Of a DNA stretch of 64,000 nucleotides, positions 52,920 through 64,000 are shown in pieces (the stretch's first letter is position 1; the number at the start of each line of letters is the position of its first letter). The notes below the pieces were generated by a model that saw nothing but the letters and a program-made list of their open reading frames with translations, was not told the origin of the DNA and did no database searches. The position numbers and the translations under genes are program-made. Location: NCBI RefSeq assembly GCF_011745365.1, contig NW_024468909.1, positions 1,302,001 to 1,366,000 of the forward strand. Direction: 5' to 3'. Source of the DNA: Cryphonectria parasitica EP155. Its lineage: Eukaryota > Ascomycota > Sordariomycetes > Diaporthales > Cryphonectriaceae.

Positions 52920-53306
52920 CTTAGACGTCTGAAATTCCTACCTAGTTCATTGCAAACTGGTTTCGCGACTATTCGGCCCATAATGTTCCTTCCTTTGCCT
53001 CTACAATGTATAATAGCCGGCCAACTGTCTGCCGTGAAACAGCCGCCGCTGTGAGCTCGACATCGAACTTCATATTCTGGTTCCACATTTCCCTTCAAAG
53101 AAAATTGTCGATGCTTTCTAGTGGTATGATAATCACTGAGCCGTCTGACCTGATTTGTCCTGCAAGATGGTAAAGTGACAGTCATCAGAGCACTAACTGA
53201 GCTTGTATCGTAATCGGTGAACTTCAATGTTGCGATTCCAAGTTTAGTAAGGCTAAATACATCCATCGTCATCCTTACGCGCTACATTGCTGCAGCTTGG
53301 GCATAG
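52920..53306. other. Intergenic region between convergent genes
   Basis: 390 bases between the stops of the RING-YEATS and SDR genes. A minus-strand frame runs through it (53272 to 52682) but overlaps coding sequence and has no family look. Confidence 0.5.
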
Positions 53307-54465
53307 TCACAGGCCGGTTCTCATGCCAAGCATGCGCTCACTCTCATGATACAGCATCTGAGCGTTCTCGGCATCCTTCGCGTGGTCGGCAATGAAGTGG
53401 TCAGCAAGCTGACAGTCAGCCATATAGCCAAACACCTCGCCGCCGACATCGAGCTCGTCCAGCTTAGGATCAAATGCAGCCACGATTGTCGTCGCAGCTC
53501 CTTGGTCCAGGGTCTGCCACTCTTTCTCCGGAAGAGTGCTCTGAATCACGCCAAAGGCCTCTGCGTCCATGTCTCGGGATAGCCCTGTGTCTACGGAGCC
53601 CGGGTGGACGGACAGGGCCAGGATGTTGTCTCCATTCTTCTTGAGCCGGCGCGAGAGCTCCGTAGCATACAGGACGTTCGCAGTCTTGCTCTGACCGTAG
53701 CCGATGAAGCCCGGGTACGAGTCCTTGCCAAGCTTCAGCCAGCGCTCCGGAAGATCTCTGGGGGGCTTCTGGCTCTCTGGCACGCCGTCGTAAACGTAAT
53801 GATAGATCTGGTAGTCATGGAAACGAACCGGCGAGAGCCGGTGACCGTGGCTGGTCACGTTCACGATCCGTGATGAGCCTTGGCCGGCACCACGCGACCT
53901 CGCCGCCGCACGAAGCTTGGGGAGGAGGAGGGACGTGAGGAGGAAGGGGCCCAGATGGTTGACAAAGAACTGCATGTCGACGAATGTGTCTCCAGGAGTC
54001 TGGATGGCGTCTCGGCTGAATGTGCAGAGACCGGCATTGTTGATCAGGACGTCGACGCGATCTACCAGATAATCTATCGTCGCGGCCGCCGCTCGGATTG
54101 AGTCCAGTGAGGTCAGGTCGAGAGGAACCTTGTGGACTGTCACGGATGGATGTTTCTGCTCGATATCCGCTGCCACGGCGTCGACCTTGGAAGCCGTGCG
54201 AGATGCCAGAATGAGAGCGCTGGGCTGCTGGGATGCTACAGCCAGTGCCATCGATTCACCTAGAGAATTCGGACTGATACCAGTGATGATCACTATGAAT
54301 TGCAGAACGGCGTTAGGATGTGATCTGTGTCTCATAACCACACTTCCTGACGGTATGAATGGTTTGAGGGTCTTACACACCAACTCTGCCCTTGATCGTA
54401 TCTTTGAGAGCCTCGGCAGCTTCAGTGCCGGTGGTTACCCTACCAAATGCTGCGTTCGAAGCCAT
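53307..54465 (-). CDS. Short-chain dehydrogenase/reductase (retinol-dehydrogenase-like)
   Basis: Exons 54465-54381 and 54292-53307 join in phase 1 to 356 residues; the 88-base intron has a GTGTGT donor and ATAG acceptor. The Rossmann start is VIITGISPNSLG, with the Gly motif in the relaxed TGxxxxxLG form of this subgroup. NNAG, the catalytic Ser in NVTSHGH and YGQSKTANVLY (Tyr and Lys) are all in place, followed by SVHPGSVDTGLSRD. The overall make-up is that of long-chain, WWOX/retinol dehydrogenase-like enzymes of fungi. It should oxidise or reduce a small alcohol or ketone with NAD(P). No membrane segment is clear. Confidence 0.9.
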
Positions 54466-56052
54466 GTTGTCTACAAACTGACGCCGTCTTTGTATTCTTT
54501 GTTCATACTGATTATTTCCGTATGTGCCAGGTTAGAATCGACGAAAACTACCGTGTGAGTTTTCAGAGAGTGGGAGAGTCGGATTAATTATAATTTTGGA
54601 GTGAGGGGAAATGGCCTGGCTTTCTCAATGATCCTCGGCATCTGGATAAAGTCAAGGTCCAACTGGTCGCCCAGACAATTATTGACACTTTGATACCATG
54701 GCTCCTGTGAATTTAAACCATGTCATTCACTGGCATCCATCCGCCATACTAGTAGGTAAGACTCTACTGAGCAAGAGGTTCAACTCAAAACTCTCATCAG
54801 AACAGAAACCGGGACGAAACTGGGCACTCATCATGAGATTCAAAGCACGACTACCCTAGGTTGAGAAGTAATGAAGCAACCTTAGGACCAAACGTGTGCA
54901 AAGAATTTCTGTCCTAATTGATTAATAACGCGAATTCTTTGTTCCGCTACTTGACCTTTTATTCTTCTTGGCGTTCTATCGTTTACTTGCAGGTCCACTC
55001 TCTCCCGCAAGTCAAATGCACCAAGCATTTGTATATCGTCAATCTAATTGTGTAGTCACATAGATAGTATTTTATCATCTTTGATACTGACTGCACATTG
55101 AGGATGAGGACAATCCACCTAAGGAGTCACTCAGCCTGTCAATCAAATAGCATTGCTGCATTCTGTTTCTCTCTGCACTACTTCACTTGAAAGGCATCGG
55201 GCATGTTCGAGGACAAAATACCACAGTGGGAATTATCAGTAAGTCCGTCATTTTATGAATACGAATAAGTCTTGGGAAAAAAAATCCAGAAAGGATGTTG
55301 AATTTTCTACCCAAAGCCCGTGATTCACAAGTTTGTTTATCTCTCAGCTCATGCGCATCTATCAGCCTACTTTCCTGCCGGAAAGCCTCATTTCATTTCC
55401 CTTTCGTCGCGACAAACACCCTGCCTCTTTTAGATTTTTCTATCTTGAATGCTACGCCCCCTGGCTTTTTACCTTGGCTGTAATCCTGTCATCTCGTACT
55501 TGGGGGGGGGAGTACAGTCGTCGTGAAGCCCGCTGCTTACCAACATCAATCATTCCCAGAACAGCGAGCTTATGCATGCGACTAAAGAGTCTTGATTTCA
55601 AAGTAATTATATTATGTGATGAGGACCCTTGTTTTTCTGACCGCTGCAACCTTCACGACAATTTGAACAGTGTCTTAATTCTCAGCTTGATGACCACTAT
55701 TATGCATGGGTTCCTACTTATAGGCAGTTAAGGCAGCGATTTAAGCGAGTACTAGGGGGAGGCTGAGCCATCAGCACTAACTCCTTGGGCACATCATATC
55801 TCCCCCCCCCCACCCCGGGTTACTTAAACGACCGCGTTAAGGGCGCCTAGCATGTCGACCCCCTGATCCATATTTCAGCCGATGTTCTCCTAAACTCTCA
55901 TCCAGGATCCAAAGCAATTCTGTGACCATGAATATCCACTCCGTACGTGTTGTGTTGTCAAATAATTATCAGGTTTTTTTTTCGGGTCACATGCTTCTTA
56001 TTCCATCACATCTGCAGAATATATCCTAGGGAAAGAAAGGAAGAATTAAAAT
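54466..56052. other. Intergenic region, divergent promoters
   Basis: 1.6 kb between the SDR and the zinc-cluster gene, AT-rich, with G9 at 55502-55510 and C10 at 55802-55811. A frame at 55333-55731 lacks family features. Nothing supported. Confidence 0.5.
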
Positions 56053-57782
56053 ATGCCGAGGAAAGGCAGCATAAAAACCAAGACTGGATGTTTCACTTGC
56101 AAGTGAGTCCCGTACCTCGAATACCCCCCCCCCCAACGGGCGGCGGCGGCGCCAGATTAGAAGGACCTTTTGAGAGGCTCAACTTTAGAACACGATATTC
56201 TAGGGCACGAAAAGTCAAATGTGATGAGGCCAAGCCACATTGCCGGAGATGTTCAACAACGGGCCGCCCGTGTGCTTATCCGCCCCCACCGACAGGCCAG
56301 GCAGCGTACTCGTGGGACGAACTCCTCACGCTGGGGGTGTCGACCGCGATGACCCTCAAGCGGCGCACACCGATCGGGCTGTACGGAGCGGACCAGACAG
56401 AAAGGCGGGCCCTGGAGTTCTTCCGGCTGCAGGTCGCCCCCGTGCTCAGCAGACACTCCTCCGGCGGCGTCTGGAAGCAGCTGGCGTGTCAGGTCGGGCA
56501 GCAGGAGCCAGCTGTGCGGCACGCCCTGGCATGCATCAGCTCGCTGTACGAGGGGCTGAGCGACACCAGCTCCGGCTTCCTCAGGACCTCGCGGGAGAAG
56601 TTCGCCCTGACGCAGTACAACAAGGCGCTGAGCCTGGTGGCCGCGCCGAGGGTCGACCAGAATATTGTCCTCTTCGTGTGCCTGCTCTTCATCACGATCG
56701 AGACCATACTGGACAATTCCGACATGGGCCTGCAGCACTGTCGTCACGGGATCAACCTCTGCAATGCCCTGCCGGCGGAGGCTGGAGGGTGGGCCAAGGA
56801 TGAGCTGCGGTCCATCTTTCTCCGCCTGGCCACGGTGCCATATTTCTTTGGCACGGAGGTTGGAGAATTTCCTGAACCGGTCGGGCTGATGCCTGATTTG
56901 GAGGAAGGAGACGGTGATGCTGCGGTCAAGAACTCAGCGTGGGAAGCGCTGGTTCATCGAGCTGTTCTTCTCATCCGAAGGGGCGCCGTCTACAGTCACC
57001 AGACGTTGATCAACGAGGTCGTCCCGGACTCCCTCCTTCAAGAGCAGCAATATGTCCTCAAGGCCTTGTCGAAATGGTGCCAGCGGTTCAAGGCACAGAG
57101 GGCTGGTCTGCTGCCTGGTTCTGAGGCATTCGAGACCCAGCTCTGGCACGAGATGCACTGTATTGTCGGCCGGGTCTGGGCCGCCTGTTGCATCAGCTAC
57201 AGCCAGATGCTATACGACGAGTACGACGAACAGTTTGAGGAGATCCTGCAGCTCTCCGAGCAGATCATCGACGCAAGACGCACGGCCGCTGATTCCAGAC
57301 CCAAGTTCATCTTCGAGATGGGCTTTATGCCGCTGCTCTACTTCGTCGCCAAGAGCTGCCGCCGCCTCGACCTGCGCCTCGCCGCCCTCCGCCACACGCT
57401 GGAGCTGGCGTGCGAGAGGGAAAGCTTCTTCAAGACACGGGCCATGTACAGCGCCGTGATCCGCTGTATCGAGGTGGAACACGGGATATTGCTCGACCCA
57501 GCACGGCCCGACCACCCCAACCCTTCTGCAGAACCGAGGCCGCCCGACGATGTACGCATCCGGCTTGCCGATCTCACAGACGAGGTGGAGAACAGAGTTG
57601 AGAGCGACGGGCAAGTCTACGAGTATAGAAAGGTCTGCTTTTTGGTCCGGCCGGGTGCTGTCGTCCCTGGCTTCGTGGAGTGGGTGAAAGTGAGACCTTG
57701 GCCCAACATGGCAGACTCACCTCTGCGGATAAGTTGGTCGGCCAGCAGCACGGCAACTCCTGAGCCTGAAGTCCCGATATAG
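56053..57782 (+). CDS. Zn2Cys6 transcription factor, 542 aa
   Basis: Exons 56053-56102 and 56204-57782 give 542 residues; the intron splits the zinc cluster (GCFTC / KARKVKCDEAKPHCRRC / STTGRPC), as often happens in this family, and its donor is GTGAGT with acceptor TTCTAG. The cluster is complete, and a basic stretch precedes it. A short linker (YPPPPTG) leads to the fungal-specific factor domain, with HALACISSLYEGL, ENIVLFVCLLFITIETIL-like block QNIVLFVCLLFIT and GLQHCRHGINL. It would bind CGG-type half-sites in the nucleus. The intron holds a C11 run at 56124-56134. No neighbouring target gene is evident. Confidence 0.9.
56124..56134. repeat. C11 homopolymer inside an intron
   Basis: Eleven C within the intron that splits the zinc cluster; followed by a GGC-rich stretch. 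Confidence 0.88.
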
Positions 57783-58155
57783 GATTTGGCAGACCGCTTT
57801 GGAGAAGCGGTCGATACTGGCATCACAATGGCGTGCGAGTACAGCACGGCCTAAGGAACTTGTTTCAATCATGTAACCCCCCTTGGGATGTCCGAATCCA
57901 CAGGATCTTCTAGTAAAGCAAAGAAATACTAGAATCCTCTGCTTGAACCACTGATTTAGCCGTATTCAGTCAAAGCTTTTCAACAGTATAATTTACTTAA
58001 ATTAATCTGAAGTGGAATATTCTTTCCCAACCACCAGCGATGGATCTCGCTCACGTGTGCGACCAGGTTTAAGTCAAGGCACGGGCACCCGCCCACCCCT
58101 GAACTTCCATCTCTTCAGCGCATCTCACAACTACCAACCCATTCAACCTGCCACA
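57783..58155. other. Intergenic region
   Basis: 370 bases between two genes on the plus strand; the second half is the probable leader of the 2EXR gene. Nothing else seen. Confidence 0.5.
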
Positions 58156-59592
58156 ATGCAGTCCTCGGAGACAGACAATCAACCTCTACCTTGGGCAAGG
58201 CGTCGCAGACCCTCCTTGACTGAGTGCACAATGGAGTTCAGCTTCCTGAACGACGAGCACTTTCATCCATCTACTAACAAAATCAGCCCAGGGCCCTGCC
58301 TCGAGGCCCGCTTCGCACGCTTTCCAGACCTTCCGATCGAGCTGCGTCTGAAGATCTGGGAGCTTGCCCTACCGCGCCAGCGACTTCTCACCCTGGACAT
58401 CGTCGCCGCCGACCCCGCCTCAGGTCCCGTGCGGCAGGAGAGCACCCCGGCTACTTATCAGGCGCTCAATGCTCTCGGAAACGTGGTTAGCGGTGCTAAC
58501 TATAGCTTGCGTATGCGCTCAACAGGATCTGTCACTCCATTGCTGCGCGTGAACCGTGACGCAAACATGGCTGTCTGTAGATTCTATCGCGTGTGCATGC
58601 CTATCAACGGGCGAGGGCTAGGGCTAGGTGGTGGTGGTGGCGGCGGCGGCGGCGGCACGCCGTGCTTGCGTTTCTGCCCCAAGACAGATACGATCCATCT
58701 CCAAATCGAGGACCACGGCCAGAATGCGTACTTTGCTGATGTTGTTCATGACGCATCAGCGTACGACCCCCTAGGCGTTGGGATCCTGCACATGGCTATT
58801 GGGGGCCACCTTGTGCCTGAGGAGATCCGGTTGCCTCTTGGTAGGTCCTATCTGGAAGCGGGGAATAGATCAGTCAAAAGCTTGAGCCAATGACTAAACA
58901 ATGCGCTATCCCTAGACCCTTCCTCCCTCTATGCTTGTGCGCAGGCTGCAGTCTCTCGTACGCTGGGCAACTTGCACAGCATCAGCCTTCTTCATATCTC
59001 GAGGGGTGAGAGTCGCCGCATGTTCTCATCCCTGCTTTACAGCGATGTACGCTTCAACCGCTCTATGCCAGTGTGGTCAACTGCGTCCTCCTTCTCTATA
59101 CTGCCGTCCGATCCGCGGCCTATCGACCAAGATGTCGAGAAGGTATGCCTCGGCTACGATCCCCGTATGCTAGTGTGCGCCTGGCGGGCTATGGAGGTTG
59201 CGTTCGCCGTCTCGCCAGTCCCAGCATCGAGAATGCGCATACTCGCCGCTGCACCGCCAATCGCGAGTCCCGACCCGCACGACATCGCCAGCAGAGAGGA
59301 CGCGTGCCGCTTTCGAGCAACAGAGGAGGCTGCGTGGGAGCGGAACTTCAAACAAGGCGGGGTCTACCAAGAGTTCGGACATTTGAACCCCGATACAGAG
59401 AATAGCCTGGAGCGTGCAAGGACCATGAATGCGGTAGGGTTCTGGGTGCTTCCTCTCGAATTGATTGGCAACATATGCGAGGTGCAGAATAATCATCCGC
59501 ATGAATGGGCTCAGCGGGTCATGGTGAACTTGACGGGCGTGCAGCCGCCGCTCGGATTGTTTGAAATGGCTGGAGAGACAAATTCTTCATAG
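58156..59592 (+). CDS. 2EXR-domain protein
   Basis: Exons 58156-58840 and 58916-59592 join in phase 1 to 453 residues; the 75-base intron runs from GTAGGT to CCCTAG. The motif FARFPDLPIELRLKIWELAL followed by TPLLRVNRDANMAVCRFYRV is the 2EXR domain, common in filamentous fungi and named for the tryptophan- and arginine-containing motif. In the same family the second part contains DTIHLQIED- and DP-type blocks, as here. A run of about ten Gly (GGT/GGC triplets, 58627-58656) sits in the loop between them. The upstream frame from 58012 is open, but the Met at 58156 begins the expected length. Function of the family is unknown. Confidence 0.82.
58627..58656 (+). repeat. GGT/GGC triplet repeat coding poly-Gly
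   Basis: Ten glycine codons, first GGT then GGC, in the 2EXR gene. Triplet slippage would change length in frame. Confidence 0.85.
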
Positions 59593-60842
59593 AATATAGC
59601 GTCTGTTATTTCCTGTATCAATAAATCTCAGAGGTAAATAAGCAGTGGTTGAAAGGTGCAGTCAGCCTTGCGCACGCGTTTCCGTGCAGGCCATCAGACC
59701 AGACAAGTGAGCTAGTAGTGCGTGCATAACGTCATTTGCACGTGTGACTGAATGCCTTTCCGACAAAAGAATAGTACTTGATGTATTGGACAAATCTGGA
59801 TGTGAGAGAAAGACGGCATGTGGTGGTTTGGGGAGCTGGGAGCTGACATGTCGCTGTGCGGTTTACTGAGGTGGTGGTGGTGTGCTAGGTGCAGGTGCAT
59901 TATCATACGCACAGAAGGCACGACTGTACCTTACTGCTAGGGCGCTATACTATAGTAGCAGTACATAACGTGTAGTACTAGAGACTACTCTTAGTTCGTA
60001 GAGAGAGAGGTACGTACCCCGTGAGGGAGATGGACAAGGTTAGGGGGTCCAGGCGGGACGATTGCATCAACAGATCGAGCTTGTCACGAGGGCTGCTCAA
60101 GATCCGTCTCCAGTCAGCAACACTCTGGATTTTATTGTACCTAGTCATCTGCGATTTTCTTCCTTCTTCTTCTCCTCCTTTTTCATGAAATTCTCCTCTC
60201 ATTTTGGGTGTTACAAAAAAAAAAAAAACCTGATTGTGTTGAATAGATACTTGATTAAATGGGACCAAGTCGGTCTGTGGGAAACATATTCTGATTGGCT
60301 TGGGAAAGGATTCCAAGGTTATGTATGTGAAGTAACAGCCCTAACTGGTCCGAGAATCAATGCCACCAAATTGAAATTGCCCTGTAAAGGCGCAAAATTG
60401 GGTCGTACCAGCCAAAAACCGCCCCTGTAGGCAAGGGGTTCGGCCAAGGTCTTCGCGCGGCAGGTTGATCTGGTACATATTACATAATCTTCCACACCTA
60501 CCGAAATCGTACTTTCGTGCCGTCTTCAGTTGGTGTTAGAGCTTGATCCAGCTGTAAGTGAGGGCGCTGCAGGGTGGACCGTGCCCCTCCCTCAAACCCA
60601 CGCCCACGCCCGCACCCGCCAAAAACTGGTCCTAGTCTGCCGCAAAAATTGCGTTGCCCAAAACCCCCCAGGCAAAGAGCTCACCACGTCCTCCCTTCTC
60701 CTCCAAACTTCGCACCACGAACTAGGTTGGGACATGTCTATTTAGGACCTTCCTACCTACCCTCAATCCTCAATCCTCCTCTACTTGATTTTGTCGTCGT
60801 TGATTTTACGCCTTGCTGAAAGGCGCAAAGCCAGGCGACAAG
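59593..60842. other. Intergenic region and Stm1-like leader
   Basis: 1.25 kb. A stretch of small frames near 60062-60430 has no family look. An A13 run lies near 60214-60226. The last 100 bases are CT-rich leader for the Stm1-like gene. Confidence 0.5.
60750..60787 (+). promoter_or_regulatory. CT-rich leader element of the Stm1-like gene
   Basis: A pyrimidine-rich stretch (CCTTCCTACCTACCCTC and repeats of CAATCCT) precedes the ATG at 60843 by about 55-90 bases, the usual fungal feature of highly expressed translation-related genes. Confidence 0.4.
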
Positions 60843-62369
60843 ATGTCGGTCGCCTCAAAGGTCAGTCAGAGTTCGCTTCACCTTCCATCACACCTCGGTT
60901 CGATGTTATTTTTTGCCTCTTTTGCTGCTTCCTCCCCATGTTGGCTGCTGTGTTCGTCGGTGTCCCTGTGCCCCTCAATGCCAATGATTGACACCAGCGT
61001 CACTGCCCAAAAGCGCATGACGACTGTGTCGCGTTGAGCTTCTTCTCCGTACCATATACTCTTTCTATCTGCCTAGCTTGCGATCCGGGAGTGACCTTCT
61101 TGACGACGACGACATGTCGCTGACCTTGACCTGTTCTAGAACCTCTTCGACCTTCTCGGTATATCTGGCCCGATCCGCATCAGAACTGTTATTCCAATTG
61201 AGACCAGACCGGTATATTGACATTTCGGCTTCCAACCTCCAGGGAACGATGACGAGGGCTCCGAGACCCCCAAGGCGCCTGTGAAGACCGTCACCAAGTC
61301 GACCGTCTCCACTGCCAAGGCCAACACCGACGGCACCAAGCCCAGCCAGCAGAACCGTGCTGGGTTCAGCCGTACCCAGCTGGGTATGTGAAATCCTGCC
61401 CAAGGTATTGGCCATCCGTTTTTAGTGTCCATTGCGATTAACTTGATTCTCTACGCGCAGAATTCCGTGACAAGGGTGTCGGCCGTGCTGCCAACCAGAC
61501 CAGATCCACTGAGGAGCGTACTGCTGATCGACCCCGAGGAGGCCGTGGTGCCCGTGGTCGTGGAGGTAGGTCACAGCTCAGACCCTCACACCAAAGAGGT
61601 CTTTAAAAGGGAAGACGAGAATTTGTATGCTGACCTCCATTTTCGTAGGCGCTGGTGCTACTCGCCACCGCAATGCTGACGACCGGCATACTAAGAACAT
61701 TGCTCCGTACGTCTTTCATGCCTGACAACACAGTTTCTTCTTCCTTCCCGCCGGTGATCTAACAGACTACACAGCGGCTCCGAGAAGCAGGCTGCCCAGT
61801 CATGGGGCGCCAACGACGGCGATGCCGAGCTGAAGGACGAGCAGGCCGGCGAGGCCATCGCCGAGACCGAGAAGCAGGAGGCTGAGAACGAAGATGCTGA
61901 GGCCGAGGCTAAGGAGCCCGAGCCCAAGCAGGTTACCCTCGATGCTTACTATGCTGAGCGCGATGCCAACGCCCTGAACGAGGGCCTCAACATCCGCAAG
62001 GTGTCCAACGTTCCTGATGGTGTCCAGGTGCAGAAGGAGGAGCAGGAGGATTACTTTGCCGCTACCGGTGGCAAGTCCAAGAAGTCCAAGAACAAGAAGG
62101 TCAAGGAGACTCTCCTCTGGGAGGACTCTGGCCGTGAGGAGCGGGACAACACCCGCGGAGGCCGTGGCGGCGGCCCACGTGGTGACCGTGGCTCTCGGGG
62201 CGATGGTCCCCGTGGTGGCCGCGGTGGTCCCCGTGGCGGTCGTGGCGATGGTGCTCCCCGTGGCAGCTTCCCCCGCGGTGGTCCTCGCGGCGGTGCTCCT
62301 CGTGGTGGTCGTGGCGGTGCTTCCGCCCCCAACCTAAGCAGCGCTGCCGACTTCCCCAGCCTGGGTTAA
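60843..62369 (+). CDS. STM1: Stm1-like ribosome-associated RGG protein
   Basis: Six exons, 60843-60860, 61140-61158, 61243-61383, 61461-61565, 61649-61706 and 61775-62369, give 311 residues. Start MSVASKN-LFDLLGNDEGSE is the Stm1 N-terminal domain; the middle has the HABP4/PAI-RBP1-type block (QVTLDAYYAERDANALNEGLNIRKV), and the C-terminus is a dense RGG/PRGG tail ending NLSSAADFPSLG. Stm1/SERBP1 proteins sit in the mRNA channel of idle 80S ribosomes, clamp them and preserve them in starvation; the RGG tail binds RNA. The first exons are very short (18 and 19 bases), matching the family's conserved early introns. It is the most intron-rich gene here by density and has a CT-rich leader like ribosomal protein genes. 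Confidence 0.9.
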
Positions 62370-63311
62370 AATGGGATCTTCCAGACCCCCAACCACACAA
62401 CGATCACAGACTTGCCGTCTCGAGTTTCGAAACGCTTTGTCTAATCTATCAAAATTGCACAAACAAAGAGAGAGAAAAAATGGACATCAAACGACATGAG
62501 TGGCTGCAGGGTGCGATCGGCTTGTAGTTAAATCGATCTTGGCAGGGTTTTTGTCCCCTCTTATGGGTCAACTGGGTCTGGGGTCGTCCAATGTCTGGGA
62601 TCTGATCGTTCTTGTCCACCAAAACAAAAAGCAATGATTCATTCTCATTTTTCTTCTAAAAACTTATGGAACAACGGTACATGATCGACGCTCCATCAGG
62701 CTGACACCTGGTTAATTGATACTTCTTTGATGACTGCATGTTTTATTATCCCGAGTATGGAGGCTAGATGTTCGTCCTCGATTGGGAACCAGGCTCCTCC
62801 AAAATGATCTCAGGAACTTTGTGTATTCTGTGTACTTCTCTGAAGTTCTGTGAAGGGGAAGTCTTTGATGATCTCTTTTCAACTCGCATGAGCTGCACCA
62901 CCTACCAGCCACCCGTTGTTGACTTGGTATGCAGCAAGGCTTGTCACACAACTTACTCGCCATACAAGACTTCCCTCACTGTTCAGATGTACCGTCCAGA
63001 TCAGTAAAAGGGATCCAGTTGTACGTTTTTCTCGATGTTGACACAGTCGATACCTCGCCTACCAAAACGCCTTTGTGGGTTACCAAGAAAAGAGAGCTCT
63101 CTTCAAGGAACTAAACATCCATCTATGCGTTCCAGCTTAAAGAACGTTTCCATCGCCTGCCCAACTTTGAATGACTGCAGCCGCCCTTTTCATAATAAAT
63201 GTACAATGAGATCCCAAAAAACCTGAAGAAGGGTGCAAATAGTAGAGACTCCACACCAACGCTTACAATCTAGCCAATCTTCTTCGTACATCCATGTTAT
63301 GCCGACCATCC
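62370..63311. other. Intergenic region between convergent genes
   Basis: 940 bases between the Stm1-like stop and the MFS stop, mixed composition. Small frames at 62768-63226 have no recognisable domain. Confidence 0.5.
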
Positions 63312-64000
63312 TCAAGTGTGCTTGTGCCTGTGCTCCCTCGCCAGCCGCACGACACTCACTCCCAGCGTGGCCACGAGCAGGATGGCATTGAACAGAGCCA
63401 TCATGTAGAACGGCGCCCCATGCGACCACGTGTCAAAGAGGAATCCACCCAACTTTGTCAGCAACAAGATCGCCGCACCGCCGCACCACGAGTAGACCCC
63501 TGCGATGGTGCCCTTGAGCAGCACCCGGGTGCACCTCGGTTGCGGCTTGGTCCCATCGTTGAGGAGGGAAGTGTCCTCGTTGGCCTCCACGCCGTCAACA
63601 ACCTGATCGTCTGCTGGAGGCTGGGCCTTCTTGTGAGGGTCGGCGGCCAAGACGCCTTTGCCAAGAGAGCCCAGGCTGCAGACAATGGCACCGATCTGGC
63701 TGATCCCGATCAGCGCAACAAGAACAAACACAGTCGGTGAGCCGCCACGGCCATCAACGTTTTTGACCTCGGGACTGGCCAGGTGTGGGAAAATGATATA
63801 GCCAACGATGCCAAAGATTGTGGCCACAATGACCGGGTAATCGAAGCGTCCCCGGCGTCTCGACAGGTACCCGAAGATAGGCGCAAAGATCAGCGCAAAC
63901 AGTTGTGCCACACCGGTCAGAATGGAAGCCAAGACATACGCCTTCCGCTGGTCCCCGTCAGAGATATGGTCGAGGAAGTAGATCTTGACAAATAGAGGGA
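63312..64000 (-). CDS. MFS transporter, C-terminal part
   Basis: The gene runs off the window on its 5' side; the frame is open to the edge with FVKIYFLDHISDGDQRKAYV before the first visible helix. About 229 residues are seen, with six hydrophobic segments: ILTGVAQLFALIFAPIFGYL, VIVATIFGIVGYIIF, VFVLVALIGISQIGAIVC, TRVLLKGTIAGVYSWCGGAA, FYMMALFNAILLVATLGVSVV and shorter. The loop RRRGRFDYP resembles the repeated MFS loop between helices 8 and 9. The substrate is unknown, and I do not recognise the subfamily. The acidic loop VVDGVEANEDTSLLNDG before helix 11 is long. Confidence 0.75.
   Translation of the reverse strand, partial: PLFVKIYFLDHISDGDQRKAYVLASILTGVAQLFALIFAPIFGYLSRRRGRFDYPVIVATIFGIVGYIIFPHLASPEVKNVDGRGGSPTVFVLVALIGISQIGAIVCSLGSLGKGVLAADPHKKAQPPADDQVVDGVEANEDTSLLNDGTKPQPRCTRVLLKGTIAGVYSWCGGAAILLLTKLGGFLFDTWSHGAPFYMMALFNAILLVATLGVSVVRLAREHRHKHT

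Noticed and set aside
52682..53272. 196-codon minus-strand frame with several cysteines
   Set aside because: Its C-terminal third lies antisense to the second exon of the RING-YEATS gene; the rest has no family look. A short unknown gene there cannot be excluded.

Overview
This window is nuclear DNA of a filamentous ascomycete (Pezizomycotina; the protein set and intron style look most like Sordariomycetes, which is an inference from remembered families). Genes are intron-poor to moderately split, with introns of about 50-110 bases that begin GT(A/G)(A/G)G(T) and end in (C/T)AG. Typical fungal families are present: Zn2Cys6 regulators, an eqolisin peptidase, a CPS1/DIP2-type adenylate-forming giant, DHA1-type MFS carriers and an HSP30-like opsin relative. 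Exon joins given here were worked out by hand from reading frame, splice signals and protein continuity.

Layout. 0-5.2 kb: the tail of a low-affinity iron permease, a seed-maturation/LEA-like stress protein with CRE-like promoter sites, a PhyH dioxygenase and a Zn2Cys6 regulator split into many exons. 6.4-19.7 kb: an unknown single-exon protein, a DUF2828/vWA protein, a full-length ABCA-type transporter and a divergent mitochondrial carrier. 19.9-32 kb: a peroxisomal 4CL-like ligase, an opsin relative without the retinal lysine, a short Zn2Cys6 regulator that seems truncated, an eqolisin and an MFS transporter. 32.5-36.3 kb: a flavin-reductase-like protein and a class II cAMP phosphodiesterase. 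36.3-40.6 kb: a gene-poor, microsatellite-rich stretch with a cluster of TGACGT sites. 40.6-52.9 kb: a large disordered conserved protein, CPS1 (1830 aa) and a RING-YEATS protein. 53.3-64 kb: an SDR, a Zn2Cys6 regulator, a 2EXR-domain protein, an Stm1-like ribosome factor and the C-terminal part of an MFS carrier.

The genes do not form an evident biosynthetic cluster; most look like ordinary dispersed genes. cAMP turnover (phosphodiesterase), stress protection (LEA-like, opsin/HSP30-like, Stm1-like) and lipid or aromatic acid metabolism (PhyH, peroxisomal ligase) are themes, not a demonstrated pathway. The most distinctive items are the RING-YEATS fusion, the lysine-less opsin, the fragmented zinc-cluster gene with a possible 4-nt exon, the long G/C homopolymers in introns and spacers, and a hairpin-rich element at about 31.7 kb.
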